From Chitinophagaceae bacterium (GTDB lineage Bacteria; Bacteroidota; Bacteroidia; Chitinophagales; Chitinophagaceae), in assembly GCA_025363075.1 (NCBI GenBank), contig JANYEP010000002.1:1-46170 (forward strand): a stretch of DNA of 46,170 nt. Direction: 5' to 3'. A model generated the notes under the pieces. It had not been told where the DNA came from. It saw only the letters and a program-made list of their open reading frames with translations, and made no database searches. A program made the position numbers and the translations under genes. Shown piece after piece: positions 25,033 through 33,787 of the stretch (positions within the stretch are counted from its first letter, which is position 1; the number at the start of each line of letters is the position of its first letter).

Positions 25033-25130
25033 AAAACTAATTTGTTGATTTGATAATTTGATAATTCGATAATTTGATGATGTTTTTTTGATATTTTTTT
25101 ATCAAATTATCACATCATCTCATTATCACA
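25033..25130. repeat. Self-similar A/T repeat between etfB and etfA
   Basis: The spacer contains several near-copies of TTTGATAATTTGATAATTCG, followed after a T run by the reverse complement (ATCAAATTATCACATCATC). It can form a long imperfect stem-loop inside the etfB-etfA transcript. It may alter the subunit ratio or simply be one of the short A/T repeat families in this genome. Confidence 0.7.
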
Positions 25131-25874
25131 TTAAATCGCTTTTGCTTCTTCGTGCAACAATCTTACTAATTCTGCAACATTATCAGCAGCTACTAATTTA
25201 ACTCCAGCTTTTGCAGGAGGCAATTCAAAACTTGCAATAGTTGTGAGTGTATCTATTGCAGCAGGTTCAACCACTTTCAGAGGTTTTGTTCTTGCAGCCA
25301 TAATGCCACGCATATTAGGAATACGTTGTTCAGCAACTCCTTTTTGACAACTTACAACAACTGGCAAAGCCACTTCACACACTTCCTCACCACCTTCAAT
25401 TTCCCTTGTAATATTTGCTGTTGTTGCGTTTAAATCAAATTTAGTTGCTAAAGAAATATATGGAGCATCAACTAATTCTGCAATCATTCCACCAATTGAA
25501 GAGCCATTATAATCAATAGTTTCTTTACCAGTAAAAATAATATCGTATTGATTTTGTTTTGCAATTTCAGCAATTTGTGCAGCAATAAAATAGCTATCGT
25601 GACTATCAGAATTTACTCGAATAGCTTCATCACCACCAAGTGCCAAAGCCTTACGTATAATGGGTTCTGCGTCAGCAAGACCAACTGTAATAAGATGAAT
25701 TGTAACGGTTGCATCTTTTTCTTTTAATTCAATAGCACGCACAAGTGAATACCACTCATCATAAGGATTAATTATCCATTGCACACCAGTTTCATCAAAC
25801 TTTGTATTGCCTTCTTTGAAAGCAATTTTAGAAGTTGTGTCCGGTGTTTTACTAATACAAACTAAGACTTTCAT
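25131..25874 (-). CDS. etfB: Electron transfer flavoprotein subunit beta
   Basis: The 247-residue EtfB begins MKVLVCISKTPDTTSKIAF and contains INPYDEWYSLVRAIELKE (AMP-binding region), ALALGGDEAIRV, DIIFTGKETIDYNGSSIGGMIAELVDAPYISLATK and the recognition-loop-like segment PVVVSCQKGVAEQRIPNMRGIMAA. These match the ETF beta family throughout, at normal length. It is first in the etfB-etfA operon and diverges from porQ. A well-formed minus-strand promoter lies at 25913-25945, and a small hairpin (TAGTTG/CAACTA, 25891-25908) sits in the leader. Confidence 0.97.
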   Translation of the reverse strand: MKVLVCISKTPDTTSKIAFKEGNTKFDETGVQWIINPYDEWYSLVRAIELKEKDATVTIHLITVGLADAEPIIRKALALGGDEAIRVNSDSHDSYFIAAQIAEIAKQNQYDIIFTGKETIDYNGSSIGGMIAELVDAPYISLATKFDLNATTANITREIEGGEEVCEVALPVVVSCQKGVAEQRIPNMRGIMAARTKPLKVVEPAAIDTLTTIASFELPPAKAGVKLVAADNVAELVRLLHEEAKAI

Positions 25875-25912
25875 TCGTTAAAAATTTATTTAGTTGTTTA
25901 TGCAACTAAAGG

Positions 25913-25945
25913 CAAAAATAATTGCTTTAGTGAATCGATTGCAAA
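25913..25945 (-). promoter_or_regulatory. etfBA promoter
   Basis: On the minus strand TTTG (25945-25942) is followed 21 bases later by TATTTTTG (25920-25913). This is an excellent fit to the Bacteroidota promoter consensus. The etfB ATG is at 25874, leaving a leader of about 35 bases with a hairpin at 25891-25908. Confidence 0.75.
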
Positions 25946-25994
25946 GGTTAAGGAATTTATTTTGAAGAAACATTTTTTTGAAAGAATAGGAGTT

Positions 25995-26002
25995 TATTTT
26001 TG
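25995..26002 (+). promoter_or_regulatory. -7 box for porQ
   Basis: TATTTTTG matches TAnnTTTG and ends eight bases before the porQ ATG, implying a near-leaderless mRNA. No well-spaced -33 element is visible. Confidence 0.5.
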
Positions 26003-26010
26003 AAAACTCA

Positions 26011-27015
26011 ATGTATAAAGCAATTCTTTACATATCATCATTCTTTCTTAGTAACTATATTATTGCTCAAACAATTGGTGGTGCTACTGTTTTCAATTTC
26101 CTTCACCAGCCAAACACAGCAACACTTTCAGCACTTGGCGGCGTAAATATTTCATCAATTAATAATAGTGTTGGTTTAGCTTTTAATAATCCTGCGTTGT
26201 TAAGAAGTAGTACTGAAAAAAAATATGAAGCATCGTTTAACAATTATTTTGCAGGAATAAAAAACTATAGTTTCACAGCTTCTCAGCATTTTGAAACATC
26301 TGCAACAACTGCAAGTGCTGGAATTAATTATTTTAATTATGGCAACATTACACAAACTGATGCAGCAGGCAATATTTTAGGAACTGTCAATTTGAATGAT
26401 TTTGTGTTACAAATTCAAACATCGAAACAATATAAAGATAATTGGTTTTATGGTGCAACTGCCAAGTTTATCAGCAGTAATTATGGAACTTACAAAAGCA
26501 ATGGAATAGCTGTGGATGTTGGGCTTTGCTATTATGATTCAACAAAAAAAATGCAAGTTGGATTTGTTATTAAAAATATAGGAAGTCAACTTAAAACTTA
26601 TGTGAGCAATGTTGCAAAAACAGAGCTTCCTTTTGATGTGGAATTAGGCATTACAAAACGATTGCAAAAAGCACCTTTTCAGTTTTCATTAACTGCACAT
26701 CATTTACAAGCCCTTAGTATTTTGTATAACGACACAACTTTTAATGCCAATGAAGGATACAACCAAGATGTTAGCTTTTTGAAAAAAATATTTTCACACT
26801 TTATTGTTGCTTCAGAAATTTTTATTGGAGACAAAATAAAAGCAACAATTTCTTACAATTTTTTACGCAGGGATGATTTATATATTTATCAATCTGCAAA
26901 TGGGTTAAGTGGTTTCAACGTAGGATTGTCAATACTTTTGAAGAAATTGCATTTTCACTATGCTACAGGATTTTACCAACAAAATATGTATCATCAAGTA
27001 AGTATTGGTTTTTAG
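26011..27015 (+). CDS. porQ: Type IX secretion system protein PorQ
   Basis: The 334-residue product has a signal peptide (to about IIAQ, residue 20) and the PorQ opening pattern GGATVFNFLHQPNTATLSALGG, then NNSVGLAFNNPALL. The rest is a run of beta-strands ending in VSIGF, as in the PorV/PorQ FadL-like outer-membrane barrels. PorQ works with PorU, PorV and PorZ in the attachment complex that cleaves T9SS sorting domains and fixes cargo to the surface. The T9SS cargo gene at 18268-19929 is in the same window but not adjacent. The last four bases overlap the convergent MutS-like gene. Confidence 0.9.
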   Translation: MYKAILYISSFFLSNYIIAQTIGGATVFNFLHQPNTATLSALGGVNISSINNSVGLAFNNPALLRSSTEKKYEASFNNYFAGIKNYSFTASQHFETSATTASAGINYFNYGNITQTDAAGNILGTVNLNDFVLQIQTSKQYKDNWFYGATAKFISSNYGTYKSNGIAVDVGLCYYDSTKKMQVGFVIKNIGSQLKTYVSNVAKTELPFDVELGITKRLQKAPFQFSLTAHHLQALSILYNDTTFNANEGYNQDVSFLKKIFSHFIVASEIFIGDKIKATISYNFLRRDDLYIYQSANGLSGFNVGLSILLKKLHFHYATGFYQQNMYHQVSIGF

Positions 27016-28316
27016 TTTTTCAACAAATCAACAACACCCTCTTTCTGTAAAATTAAATAGCCCAATCTATCATTACTAATGCCATCTTTTAATTGATAGC
27101 TAAATTCCAATTTATTGTTTGAGATATTGGTTTCAAAATATTTAAATTGAATGTTGGAATATTGCGTTAGTGATTCACCAATTTCATACAGATGTGTTGA
27201 CAAAATAAAGATGGCATTTTGTCTTTTTTGCAAGCCTTCAATCACTGCAGTGCTACATTTCATTGCATCCTGAATATTAGTTCCTTTGAAAAGTTCATCA
27301 ATTAATATCAGCCACTTCTTGTTATCATTAACTTTTTCTACAGTGCTTTTAACACGTTGCACTTCGTTAAAAAAATAGCTTTCATTTTTAAAAATATTAT
27401 CAGCAATATGTATGTTACTAAGTAGTCCATCAAAGCAACTCAACCTCATTTCTTTTGCTGGCACTCCAATGCCTAAATGAGCCAAATAAACAGCTACTCC
27501 TGTCGCCTTAATAAAAGTACTTTTGCCAGCCATATTAGCACCAGTTAAGAACAAAAAATTATTTTGTTTTTTAAGTTCAATATCATAACTTACTGGTGAA
27601 CTCAAAAGCAAGTGGTATAAGCCTTTTGAATGAACGAAAGGTTCATCACTTTCAACAAACTCAGGGAAAACAAAACCATATTTTTCACAAGCAATTGCCA
27701 AACTCAAATAAGCATCGATTTTACCATAAATTTCAATTAAATCAAAACAATCTTGCTTAAAATGATAGCGAAAAAAAGCAGCATTATCAAGCATATTTTG
27801 ATTAGACGAATCAACTGATTGTTCAAGTACTTCAACAAGCCTCGATTTACTAGTTATCATTTCAATTTTAGAAATCCAGAACTGTATTTGCTTGCTTGAT
27901 GCAGGTTGTAGTAATGCTGAAATTTCTTTTAAGCCTTTTATAAAACCAATAAAATGTGTAATGGAATATTTAGTTAAAGAAAAATCTGCACTTGAAAATA
28001 TTTTATAAAAAAAAGTATTGACCGTATTTGCAGGTTGGGGGTAATTGCTCATAGCAGTATCGTAAAACCTTTCCATCACCATTATTGTTCCATTGGTAAT
28101 GTTTTTTGGTAATGAATTTTTAATGTCAATTAACTGCTTAATAGTATTTTGAACATCAACAATTTCATCAATATTTTTTAATGGGTTTACAAGCAGGTTT
28201 CTCAGGAAATGCTTACCATCATTAGTTTGTGTAAAGTTGAGGTAGTGGAAAATAGAATATTCTTCCTCTTGTTGAAATATAGATAAATCTTTTAAAGTTG
28301 TTTGGTCTATTTGCAT
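27012..28316 (-). CDS. MutS-like ATPase lacking mismatch-recognition domains
   Basis: The 434-residue product has only the helical lever/core and the C-terminal ATPase of MutS proteins. Walker A is GANMAGKSTF, followed by a signature-like stretch (SNIHIADNIFKNESYFFNEVQRVKS), Walker B LILIDELFKGTN and a late STHLYEIGESL switch His. The N-terminal mismatch-reading domain and connector of MutS1, and the Smr nuclease domain of MutS2, are absent. Such short MutS homologues are common in Bacteroidota, but their role is uncertain; branched-DNA handling is a guess. It follows the dihydroorotase gene by 65 bases on the same strand, with a GTTTAYG-type repeat in the gap. Confidence 0.88.
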   Translation of the reverse strand: MQIDQTTLKDLSIFQQEEEYSIFHYLNFTQTNDGKHFLRNLLVNPLKNIDEIVDVQNTIKQLIDIKNSLPKNITNGTIMVMERFYDTAMSNYPQPANTVNTFFYKIFSSADFSLTKYSITHFIGFIKGLKEISALLQPASSKQIQFWISKIEMITSKSRLVEVLEQSVDSSNQNMLDNAAFFRYHFKQDCFDLIEIYGKIDAYLSLAIACEKYGFVFPEFVESDEPFVHSKGLYHLLLSSPVSYDIELKKQNNFLFLTGANMAGKSTFIKATGVAVYLAHLGIGVPAKEMRLSCFDGLLSNIHIADNIFKNESYFFNEVQRVKSTVEKVNDNKKWLILIDELFKGTNIQDAMKCSTAVIEGLQKRQNAIFILSTHLYEIGESLTQYSNIQFKYFETNISNNKLEFSYQLKDGISNDRLGYLILQKEGVVDLLKN

Positions 28317-28320
28317 AGTT

Positions 28321-28374
28321 TTAGTTTATGGTTTACGGTTTATAGTTTCCTTATTTTCCTTAACTGTAAACCAT
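28321..28374. repeat. GTTTAYR-word repeat between pyrC and the MutS-like gene
   Basis: The run GTTTATGGTTTACGGTTTAT has a seven-base near-period and is partly mirrored by AACTGTAAACCATA at about 28361-28374. The same GTTTAC word occurs inside hutU at 37057-37089. Confidence 0.6.
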
Positions 28375-28381
28375 ACAAAAT

Positions 28382-29728
28382 TTAACTTCTCTCAAATTTT
28401 AGTCTTTGACCTTTTACAGATTCATTGAACACATTATTTCCATAAACCAAATTGCCATTTACAAAAGCTTTTTCTATGATTGCAGGCATTGTAAAATTTT
28501 CCAATGGACTCCAACCACATTTGTATAAAATATTATCTTTTGTTATTGTGCAATCTTTATTCATATCAACCAAAACCAAGTCAGCGTAATATCCTTCACG
28601 AATAAAGCCCCTTTCTTTTATTTCAAAACAAGTTGCCACAGCGTGGCTCATTTTTTCAACAACTTTTTCAATAGATATTTTTCCATCCTTTACATAATGC
28701 AACATCAACTGCAATGAATGTTGAACCAATGGCAAACCAGCGTGTGCCTTAAAATAATCTTCACTACTTTTTTCCTCAAACGTATGTGGAGCGTGGTCTG
28801 TAGCAATTACATCCAATCTGTCATCAAGCAAGGCTTCCCAAAGTTTTGGTTTATTATTTGGAGATTTTATTGCAGGATTACATTTTATTTTATAGCCTAA
28901 ATTTTCATAATCCTCACTTGTAAAATGCAAATGATGCACACAAACCTCAGCGGTAATTCTTTTATCTTTTAACGGTAATAAATTTCCAAAAAGTTGTAAT
29001 TCTTTTTCAGTAGAAATATGCAAAATATGCAATCGACTATTAAATTTTTTTGCAAACTGAATGGCTTTTAATGAAGACTCAAAACAAGCTTCTTCATCTC
29101 TGATTACCGGATGGTCAGCAGGTTCAAAATGCTCTTTGGTTAATTTCAATTTTTCAATGTTAGCTTTTATGATGGTTTCCTCTTCGCAATGCGTTGCAAT
29201 AAGTAGTTCAGTTCCTGCAAAAATTTTCTCTAAATAAACAGGATTATCAACAAGCAAATTTCCTGTTGATGAACCCATAAAAATCTTTACGCCACACACA
29301 TTATTTTTCTTTGCATTTGTCTTCATTATTTCTTCGTAATTATCATTTCCTGTACCCATAAAAAATGAATAATTTGCCAATGAATTTTTTGATGCAATTA
29401 AATATTTATCCTCAAGCAAATCTTGTGTAAACACTGGTGGTATTGTGTTTGGCATTTCCATAAAACTTGTTACACCGCCTGCAATTGCAGCTTTTGATTC
29501 TGTATAAATAGTTGCTTTATGTGTTAGCCCTGGCTCACGAAAATGCACCTGATCATCTATCACACCAGGCAATAAATATTTGCCTGTAGCATCTACTTCT
29601 TCAACAGCAAAATTTACATTGATATTGCTACCAATTTTCGCTATTCTTTCGTTCTTAATTAGCACATCTGCAACATAAGTTTTTCCTTCGTTTACAACAG
29701 TTGCGTTTTTAATTAGGTAAGTTGACAT
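28382..29728 (-). CDS. pyrC: Dihydroorotase
   Basis: The 448-residue class I-type dihydroorotase closes carbamoyl-aspartate to dihydroorotate in pyrimidine synthesis. Metal and catalytic motifs are DQVHFREPGLTHK (first His pair and substrate Arg), VKIFMGSSTG (carbamylated Lys region), ATHCEEE, LHILHIST and ATDHAPHTFEEK (catalytic Asp). The C-terminal part (GFIREGYYADLVLVD) is the usual amidohydrolase beta-sandwich. The length is normal. Other amidohydrolases such as allantoinase are less likely, given the HFREPG motif. It diverges from 29763 with only 34 bases between start codons, and heads a two-gene unit with the MutS-like gene. Confidence 0.94.
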   Translation of the reverse strand: MSTYLIKNATVVNEGKTYVADVLIKNERIAKIGSNINVNFAVEEVDATGKYLLPGVIDDQVHFREPGLTHKATIYTESKAAIAGGVTSFMEMPNTIPPVFTQDLLEDKYLIASKNSLANYSFFMGTGNDNYEEIMKTNAKKNNVCGVKIFMGSSTGNLLVDNPVYLEKIFAGTELLIATHCEEETIIKANIEKLKLTKEHFEPADHPVIRDEEACFESSLKAIQFAKKFNSRLHILHISTEKELQLFGNLLPLKDKRITAEVCVHHLHFTSEDYENLGYKIKCNPAIKSPNNKPKLWEALLDDRLDVIATDHAPHTFEEKSSEDYFKAHAGLPLVQHSLQLMLHYVKDGKISIEKVVEKMSHAVATCFEIKERGFIREGYYADLVLVDMNKDCTITKDNILYKCGWSPLENFTMPAIIEKAFVNGNLVYGNNVFNESVKGQRLKFERS

Positions 29729-29735
29729 TGTATCT

Positions 29736-29743
29736 TATTTTTG
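29736..29743 (+). promoter_or_regulatory. -7 box upstream of the Wzi/RemB-like gene
   Basis: TATTTTTG matches TAnnTTTG, 19 bases before ATG 29763, inside the 34-base divergent gap with pyrC. The -33 element is not clear. Confidence 0.45.
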
Positions 29744-29762
29744 AAATCTTTAACAATCAAAT

Positions 29763-31442
29763 ATGAAAAAAATATTTTTCTTTCTTTCAAGTTTTTTTAT
29801 TGCTCAATTAATAAATGCTCAAGCAGATTTTATTGAGCTTGGTTCTACACAATACGATATGCTTGATAGGCTCGAAATTAAGCTTCGCAAAGATTCGGTT
29901 TTAAATTTTAGTTGCGTAAAACCTTATGATAGAAGAATTATTACCACTCGTCTTGAATATATCGACAGCCTTAGCAAAGCTAATGCTATCAAGCTTTCCA
30001 GGGTTGATAAATATAATTTGGATATGATGTTAAAAGAAAATTTTGACTGGAAAAAAGGTAGAGGCGATACATCATTGAAGTTTAAAAACCTTTGGGGTAA
30101 AGAGCATAGAGATAACCCATTTTATTTTGGGGTAAAGCGTGAAGATTTTTCTTTTTATTCTAAACTGATGTATAATTTTCAAATGGGAAAAGAGAATAAT
30201 GGCAATCCGAAACCTTACAATAACGAAAGAGAAGTTTTTCAATGGCGTGGGCAGGTAAGCAAGAAAGTTGGTTATTACACTTATGCTACAGACTACGATA
30301 TGCGACCACCTGCTTATGTGCGTCAATATGTAACTGAGCATAATGCATTGCCAGGCTTGGGGTATTTTAAAACAAATTCAGCTAATGGTCCATTTAATGG
30401 ATTTGATGTAAAAGGTGGTATAATGTTCAATGCGACAAAAGGCATTGATGTGCAATTTGCATTCGATAAAGTCTTTATTGGCAATGGTTACAGAAGTTTA
30501 ATACTAAGTGATTTTAGTAATAATTTTTTATTTTTAAAAGTAAATACACGCTTCTGGAAATTGAATTATTATAACCTTTTTGCACAAATGACAAACAGGG
30601 GAAATGCAAGCATTGACACTTTGTATCCTAAAAAATATATGACATTCCATTGCTTGGAATTGCAGGTAAATAAATGGTTGAATCTTGGATTATTTGAAAA
30701 CATAATGTTTGGCAGAAGCAATGGATATGATGCCAATTATTTTAATCCAATGATTTTTATGGTAGCATTGGGTCATCAATTAGGAAGCCCTGATAAAGCA
30801 ACAATTGGTTTAAACATTAAAGCAAATGCTTTTAAAAATACTCAATTCTACAGTCAGGTTATCATAAATGAATTTGTTCTTGACCAAGTTTTGAAATATA
30901 AAAATGGTTGGTGGGCTAACAAACAAGCACTGCAATTGGGTTTCAAGGCAATTGATGTTTTTCATATCAATAATTTAGATGTGCAAGGAGAGGTGAATAT
31001 TGTGCGACCATTTGTTTATTCTTCTATGGATAATTACAGTTCATACACGCACTACAATCAACCATTAGCACATCCTTTGGGTGCTAATTTTAAAGAGTTT
31101 ATTGCCATCGTAAAATATCAACCTGCACCTAAATGGCGATTACAGGGGAAATTGATTTACTACAAACAAGGGTTGGACTCTGCTGGTGTAAATATGGGTA
31201 ACAATCCGCTTTTGCCTTACACAACACGACCTTATGATTTTGGTTGGAAAATTGGTTCTGGAGTTCCTGCTAGTTGTTTATTAGCACAAGCAAGTGTGTC
31301 ATATCAACTGTTGCCAGATGTTTTTATTGATGCAGACTATATCCTTAGAACCTATAAGCAGCAAGGATTTGCAGATGTTAACACCAACATTTTCAACTTC
31401 GGACTTAGAATGAATTTGAGAAAAAGAGAATATGATTTTTAG
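29763..31442 (+). CDS. Wzi/RemB-like outer-membrane beta-barrel protein
   Basis: The 559-residue product has a signal peptide (MKKIFFFLSSFFIAQLINAQ). A helical N-terminal part (to about 120) leads into a long beta-barrel with GNGYRSLILSDFSNNFLFLK (about residues 240-260) and a terminal strand (FNFGLRMNLRKREYDF). The GNG.RSL.LS segment resembles the capsule-assembly Wzi family and Bacteroidota gliding-associated RemB proteins. It probably sits in the outer membrane and binds or organises surface polysaccharide, or takes part in gliding. I cannot decide between these. Neighbours are metabolic genes and give no further hint. Confidence 0.72.
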   Translation: MKKIFFFLSSFFIAQLINAQADFIELGSTQYDMLDRLEIKLRKDSVLNFSCVKPYDRRIITTRLEYIDSLSKANAIKLSRVDKYNLDMMLKENFDWKKGRGDTSLKFKNLWGKEHRDNPFYFGVKREDFSFYSKLMYNFQMGKENNGNPKPYNNEREVFQWRGQVSKKVGYYTYATDYDMRPPAYVRQYVTEHNALPGLGYFKTNSANGPFNGFDVKGGIMFNATKGIDVQFAFDKVFIGNGYRSLILSDFSNNFLFLKVNTRFWKLNYYNLFAQMTNRGNASIDTLYPKKYMTFHCLELQVNKWLNLGLFENIMFGRSNGYDANYFNPMIFMVALGHQLGSPDKATIGLNIKANAFKNTQFYSQVIINEFVLDQVLKYKNGWWANKQALQLGFKAIDVFHINNLDVQGEVNIVRPFVYSSMDNYSSYTHYNQPLAHPLGANFKEFIAIVKYQPAPKWRLQGKLIYYKQGLDSAGVNMGNNPLLPYTTRPYDFGWKIGSGVPASCLLAQASVSYQLLPDVFIDADYILRTYKQQGFADVNTNIFNFGLRMNLRKREYDF

Positions 31443-31482
31443 TGCCAAAATTTCTTCAACATAATAATATTTACTGATTATA

Positions 31483-33303
31483 ATGCATTACTCATCTCTC
31501 GAAGAATGTTTGCTTGACTTAGAAAAAAACAATCATCTTATTCGTGTTAAAGAAGAAGTTGACCCCTACTTAGAAATGGCTGCAATTCATTTAAGGGTGT
31601 TTGAAGCAGGTGGACCAGCTATACTGTTTGAGAATGTTAAAGGCTCAAAATTTCGTGCTGCATCAAACATATTTGGAACAATAGAAAGAAGCAAATTCAT
31701 CTTTAGAAAAACATTTTCTCAAGTTCAAAAACTGATTGAATTAAAAGGGAATCCCATAGAATCGATTAAACATCCAATTGATAATTTTACAATAGGACTT
31801 GCTGCCCTGAAAGCCTTGCCACTAAAGAATCCTATTAGCAAACCCATTCTTTATGAAGAAATAAAAATATCTGATTTACCACTTATTCATCATTGGCAAA
31901 ACGATGGTGGTGCATTTGTTACATTACCCCAAGTTTACACAGAAGATATTGATGCTCCTGGCATAATGAAAAGTAATTTGGGAATGTATAGGATTCAACT
32001 TACTGGTAATGATTATGAGCTAAATAAAGAGATTGGACTGCACTATCAATTGCATCGTGGAATTGGTGTTCACCAAACAAAAGCAAATAAAAAGGGAGTG
32101 CCTCTAAAAGTAAGTTGCTTTGTTGGTGGACCACCATCACATTCATTAGCTGCAGTAATGCCTTTGCCTGAAGGAATTAGTGAAATGACTTTTGCTGGAG
32201 TAATTGGTGGCAGAAGGTTTCGTTACTTTTATGATGATGGATTTTGCATCAGCTGTGATGCTGATTTTGTAATAACTGGCGAAGTTTATCCCAATGAAAA
32301 TAAACCAGAAGGACCTTTTGGCGACCACTTGGGATATTACAGTTTGCAACACCAATTTCCTGTAATGAAAGTGCACAAAGTGTATGCAAAAAAGAATGCC
32401 ATTTGGGCGTTTACAGTTGTAGGTCGTCCACCACAAGAGGATACAAGTTTTGGCAATCTAATTCACGAGCTTACTGGTGATGCTATTCCACAAGAAATTC
32501 CTGGATTAAAAGAAGTGAATGCTGTTGATGCAGCTGGTGTTCATCCTTTGCTATTGGCTATTGGTAGCGAACGCTACACGCCATATTCGCAAACAAAACA
32601 ACCTGCAGAATTGCTGACTATTGCTAACCATATTTTAGGTACAGGTCAATTAAGTTTAGCGAAATTTTTATTTATAACAGCCGATGAAACTAATCAACTT
32701 TCAACACACAATATTCAAGTTTATTTTGAGTATGTTTTAGAAAGAATTGACTTTACAAGAGACATTCATTTTTATACAAAAACAACTATTGATACATTAG
32801 ATTATAGTGGTGATGGATTGAACACAGGAAGCAAAGTTGTGTTTGCAGCTTATGGCGAAAAGAAAAGAGATTTGTGCAGAGAAATTCCTGCTGAAATGCA
32901 GCAATTGCAAGGGTTTGAGAATGCTCAATTGTGTATGCCAGGAATAGTTGCCATTCAAGTTAAAAGTCAAAATTCAAAAACAATAACTAAGGAATTGATA
33001 AAGGAATTATCAACTACCAATTGTCAATTATCAATTATTGTTGTTTGTGATGATGCCTCTTTTACAGCTGCAACCTTAAACAATTTTCTTTGGGTAACGT
33101 TCACTCGTTGCAACCCAGCAAATGATATTTATGGAGTGGATGAATTTATTGAAAATAAGCATTGGGGTTGCAAAGGCAGCTTAATTATTGATGCACGTAT
33201 AAAGCCTCATCACGCTCCACCTGTTGAAAAAAATGCTGAAGTTGAAAAAAGAATTGATAAACTATTTGCTAAAGATGGAAGTCTTGCTGGCATTAAATCT
33301 TAA
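31483..33303 (+). CDS. ubiD: UbiD-family decarboxylase (menaquinone pathway type)
   Basis: The 606-residue UbiD-type enzyme removes a carboxyl group from an aromatic or quinone precursor using prenylated FMN made by UbiX. Features include PAILFENVKGS at the N-terminus, NLGMYRIQLTG (metal/cofactor-binding region), LHRGIGVH, GGPP, and the acidic motif GEVYPNENKPEGPFGDHLGYY with the catalytic Glu. FLWVTFTRCNPANDIYG near the C-terminus is family-typical. The length and Bacteroidota context fit the futalosine/menaquinone-type UbiD. Residues about 503-520 (KELIKELSTTNCQLSII) are encoded by self-similar A/T words and look like an in-frame expansion (see findings). Confidence 0.92.
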   Translation: MHYSSLEECLLDLEKNNHLIRVKEEVDPYLEMAAIHLRVFEAGGPAILFENVKGSKFRAASNIFGTIERSKFIFRKTFSQVQKLIELKGNPIESIKHPIDNFTIGLAALKALPLKNPISKPILYEEIKISDLPLIHHWQNDGGAFVTLPQVYTEDIDAPGIMKSNLGMYRIQLTGNDYELNKEIGLHYQLHRGIGVHQTKANKKGVPLKVSCFVGGPPSHSLAAVMPLPEGISEMTFAGVIGGRRFRYFYDDGFCISCDADFVITGEVYPNENKPEGPFGDHLGYYSLQHQFPVMKVHKVYAKKNAIWAFTVVGRPPQEDTSFGNLIHELTGDAIPQEIPGLKEVNAVDAAGVHPLLLAIGSERYTPYSQTKQPAELLTIANHILGTGQLSLAKFLFITADETNQLSTHNIQVYFEYVLERIDFTRDIHFYTKTTIDTLDYSGDGLNTGSKVVFAAYGEKKRDLCREIPAEMQQLQGFENAQLCMPGIVAIQVKSQNSKTITKELIKELSTTNCQLSIIVVCDDASFTAATLNNFLWVTFTRCNPANDIYGVDEFIENKHWGCKGSLIIDARIKPHHAPPVEKNAEVEKRIDKLFAKDGSLAGIKS

Positions 33304-33304
33304 T

Positions 33305-33751
33305 TCAATAACGCACTAAGTAATGACCATAACAATCGTTACAATAATCATGTATAATTAGTGTGTCATTTCTTATTTCATCAACAATCCCATCAATAAA
33401 TACATAAGAATTTTTTAGTTCTGCTATGTAAAAAGTATCACCAGGGTTTGGTGTCGAAATTTTATGCCAATTTATTATATCAACTTGTGCTACTCCATTT
33501 TTGGTACAAATGAAATTACTATCATTTGTAAATTCCCAGTAAGTATTATTTGGGTAAGTAGTAGCTGGGCTAAAGCCACCAATTTCTTTAGCCAACTTCC
33601 ATTTGCCACTAATGAAATACTTGATAGAATCTAAAGATTTATCCAACAGGCTGATGTTTATTGGGGTTTTAAAAGTTTTCTTTTTGCAAGAAAAAAATAT
33701 ACTTAGAAAGGCTATTACTAAAACAAAACAGAGGAAAATATTTTTTCTCAT
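33305..33751 (-). CDS. Small lipoprotein, lipocalin-like unknown
   Basis: The 148-residue product has a lipoprotein signal (MRKNIFLCFVLVIAFLSIFFSC, Cys22) followed by KKK. The mature domain has SGKWKLAKE, NTYWEFTND, GDTFYIAEL and NDTLIIHDY, and ends YLVRY. This arrangement is shared with 9935-10423, suggesting paralogues of one Bacteroidota lipoprotein family with a small beta-barrel fold. It is the last gene of a minus-strand group led by 35789 and lies one base from the convergent ubiD stop. The function is unknown. Confidence 0.75.
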   Translation of the reverse strand: MRKNIFLCFVLVIAFLSIFFSCKKKTFKTPINISLLDKSLDSIKYFISGKWKLAKEIGGFSPATTYPNNTYWEFTNDSNFICTKNGVAQVDIINWHKISTPNPGDTFYIAELKNSYVFIDGIVDEIRNDTLIIHDYCNDCYGHYLVRY

Positions 33752-33787
33752 TGAGAGTAATTTAGAAAATAAAGTTAATGTTCAATT

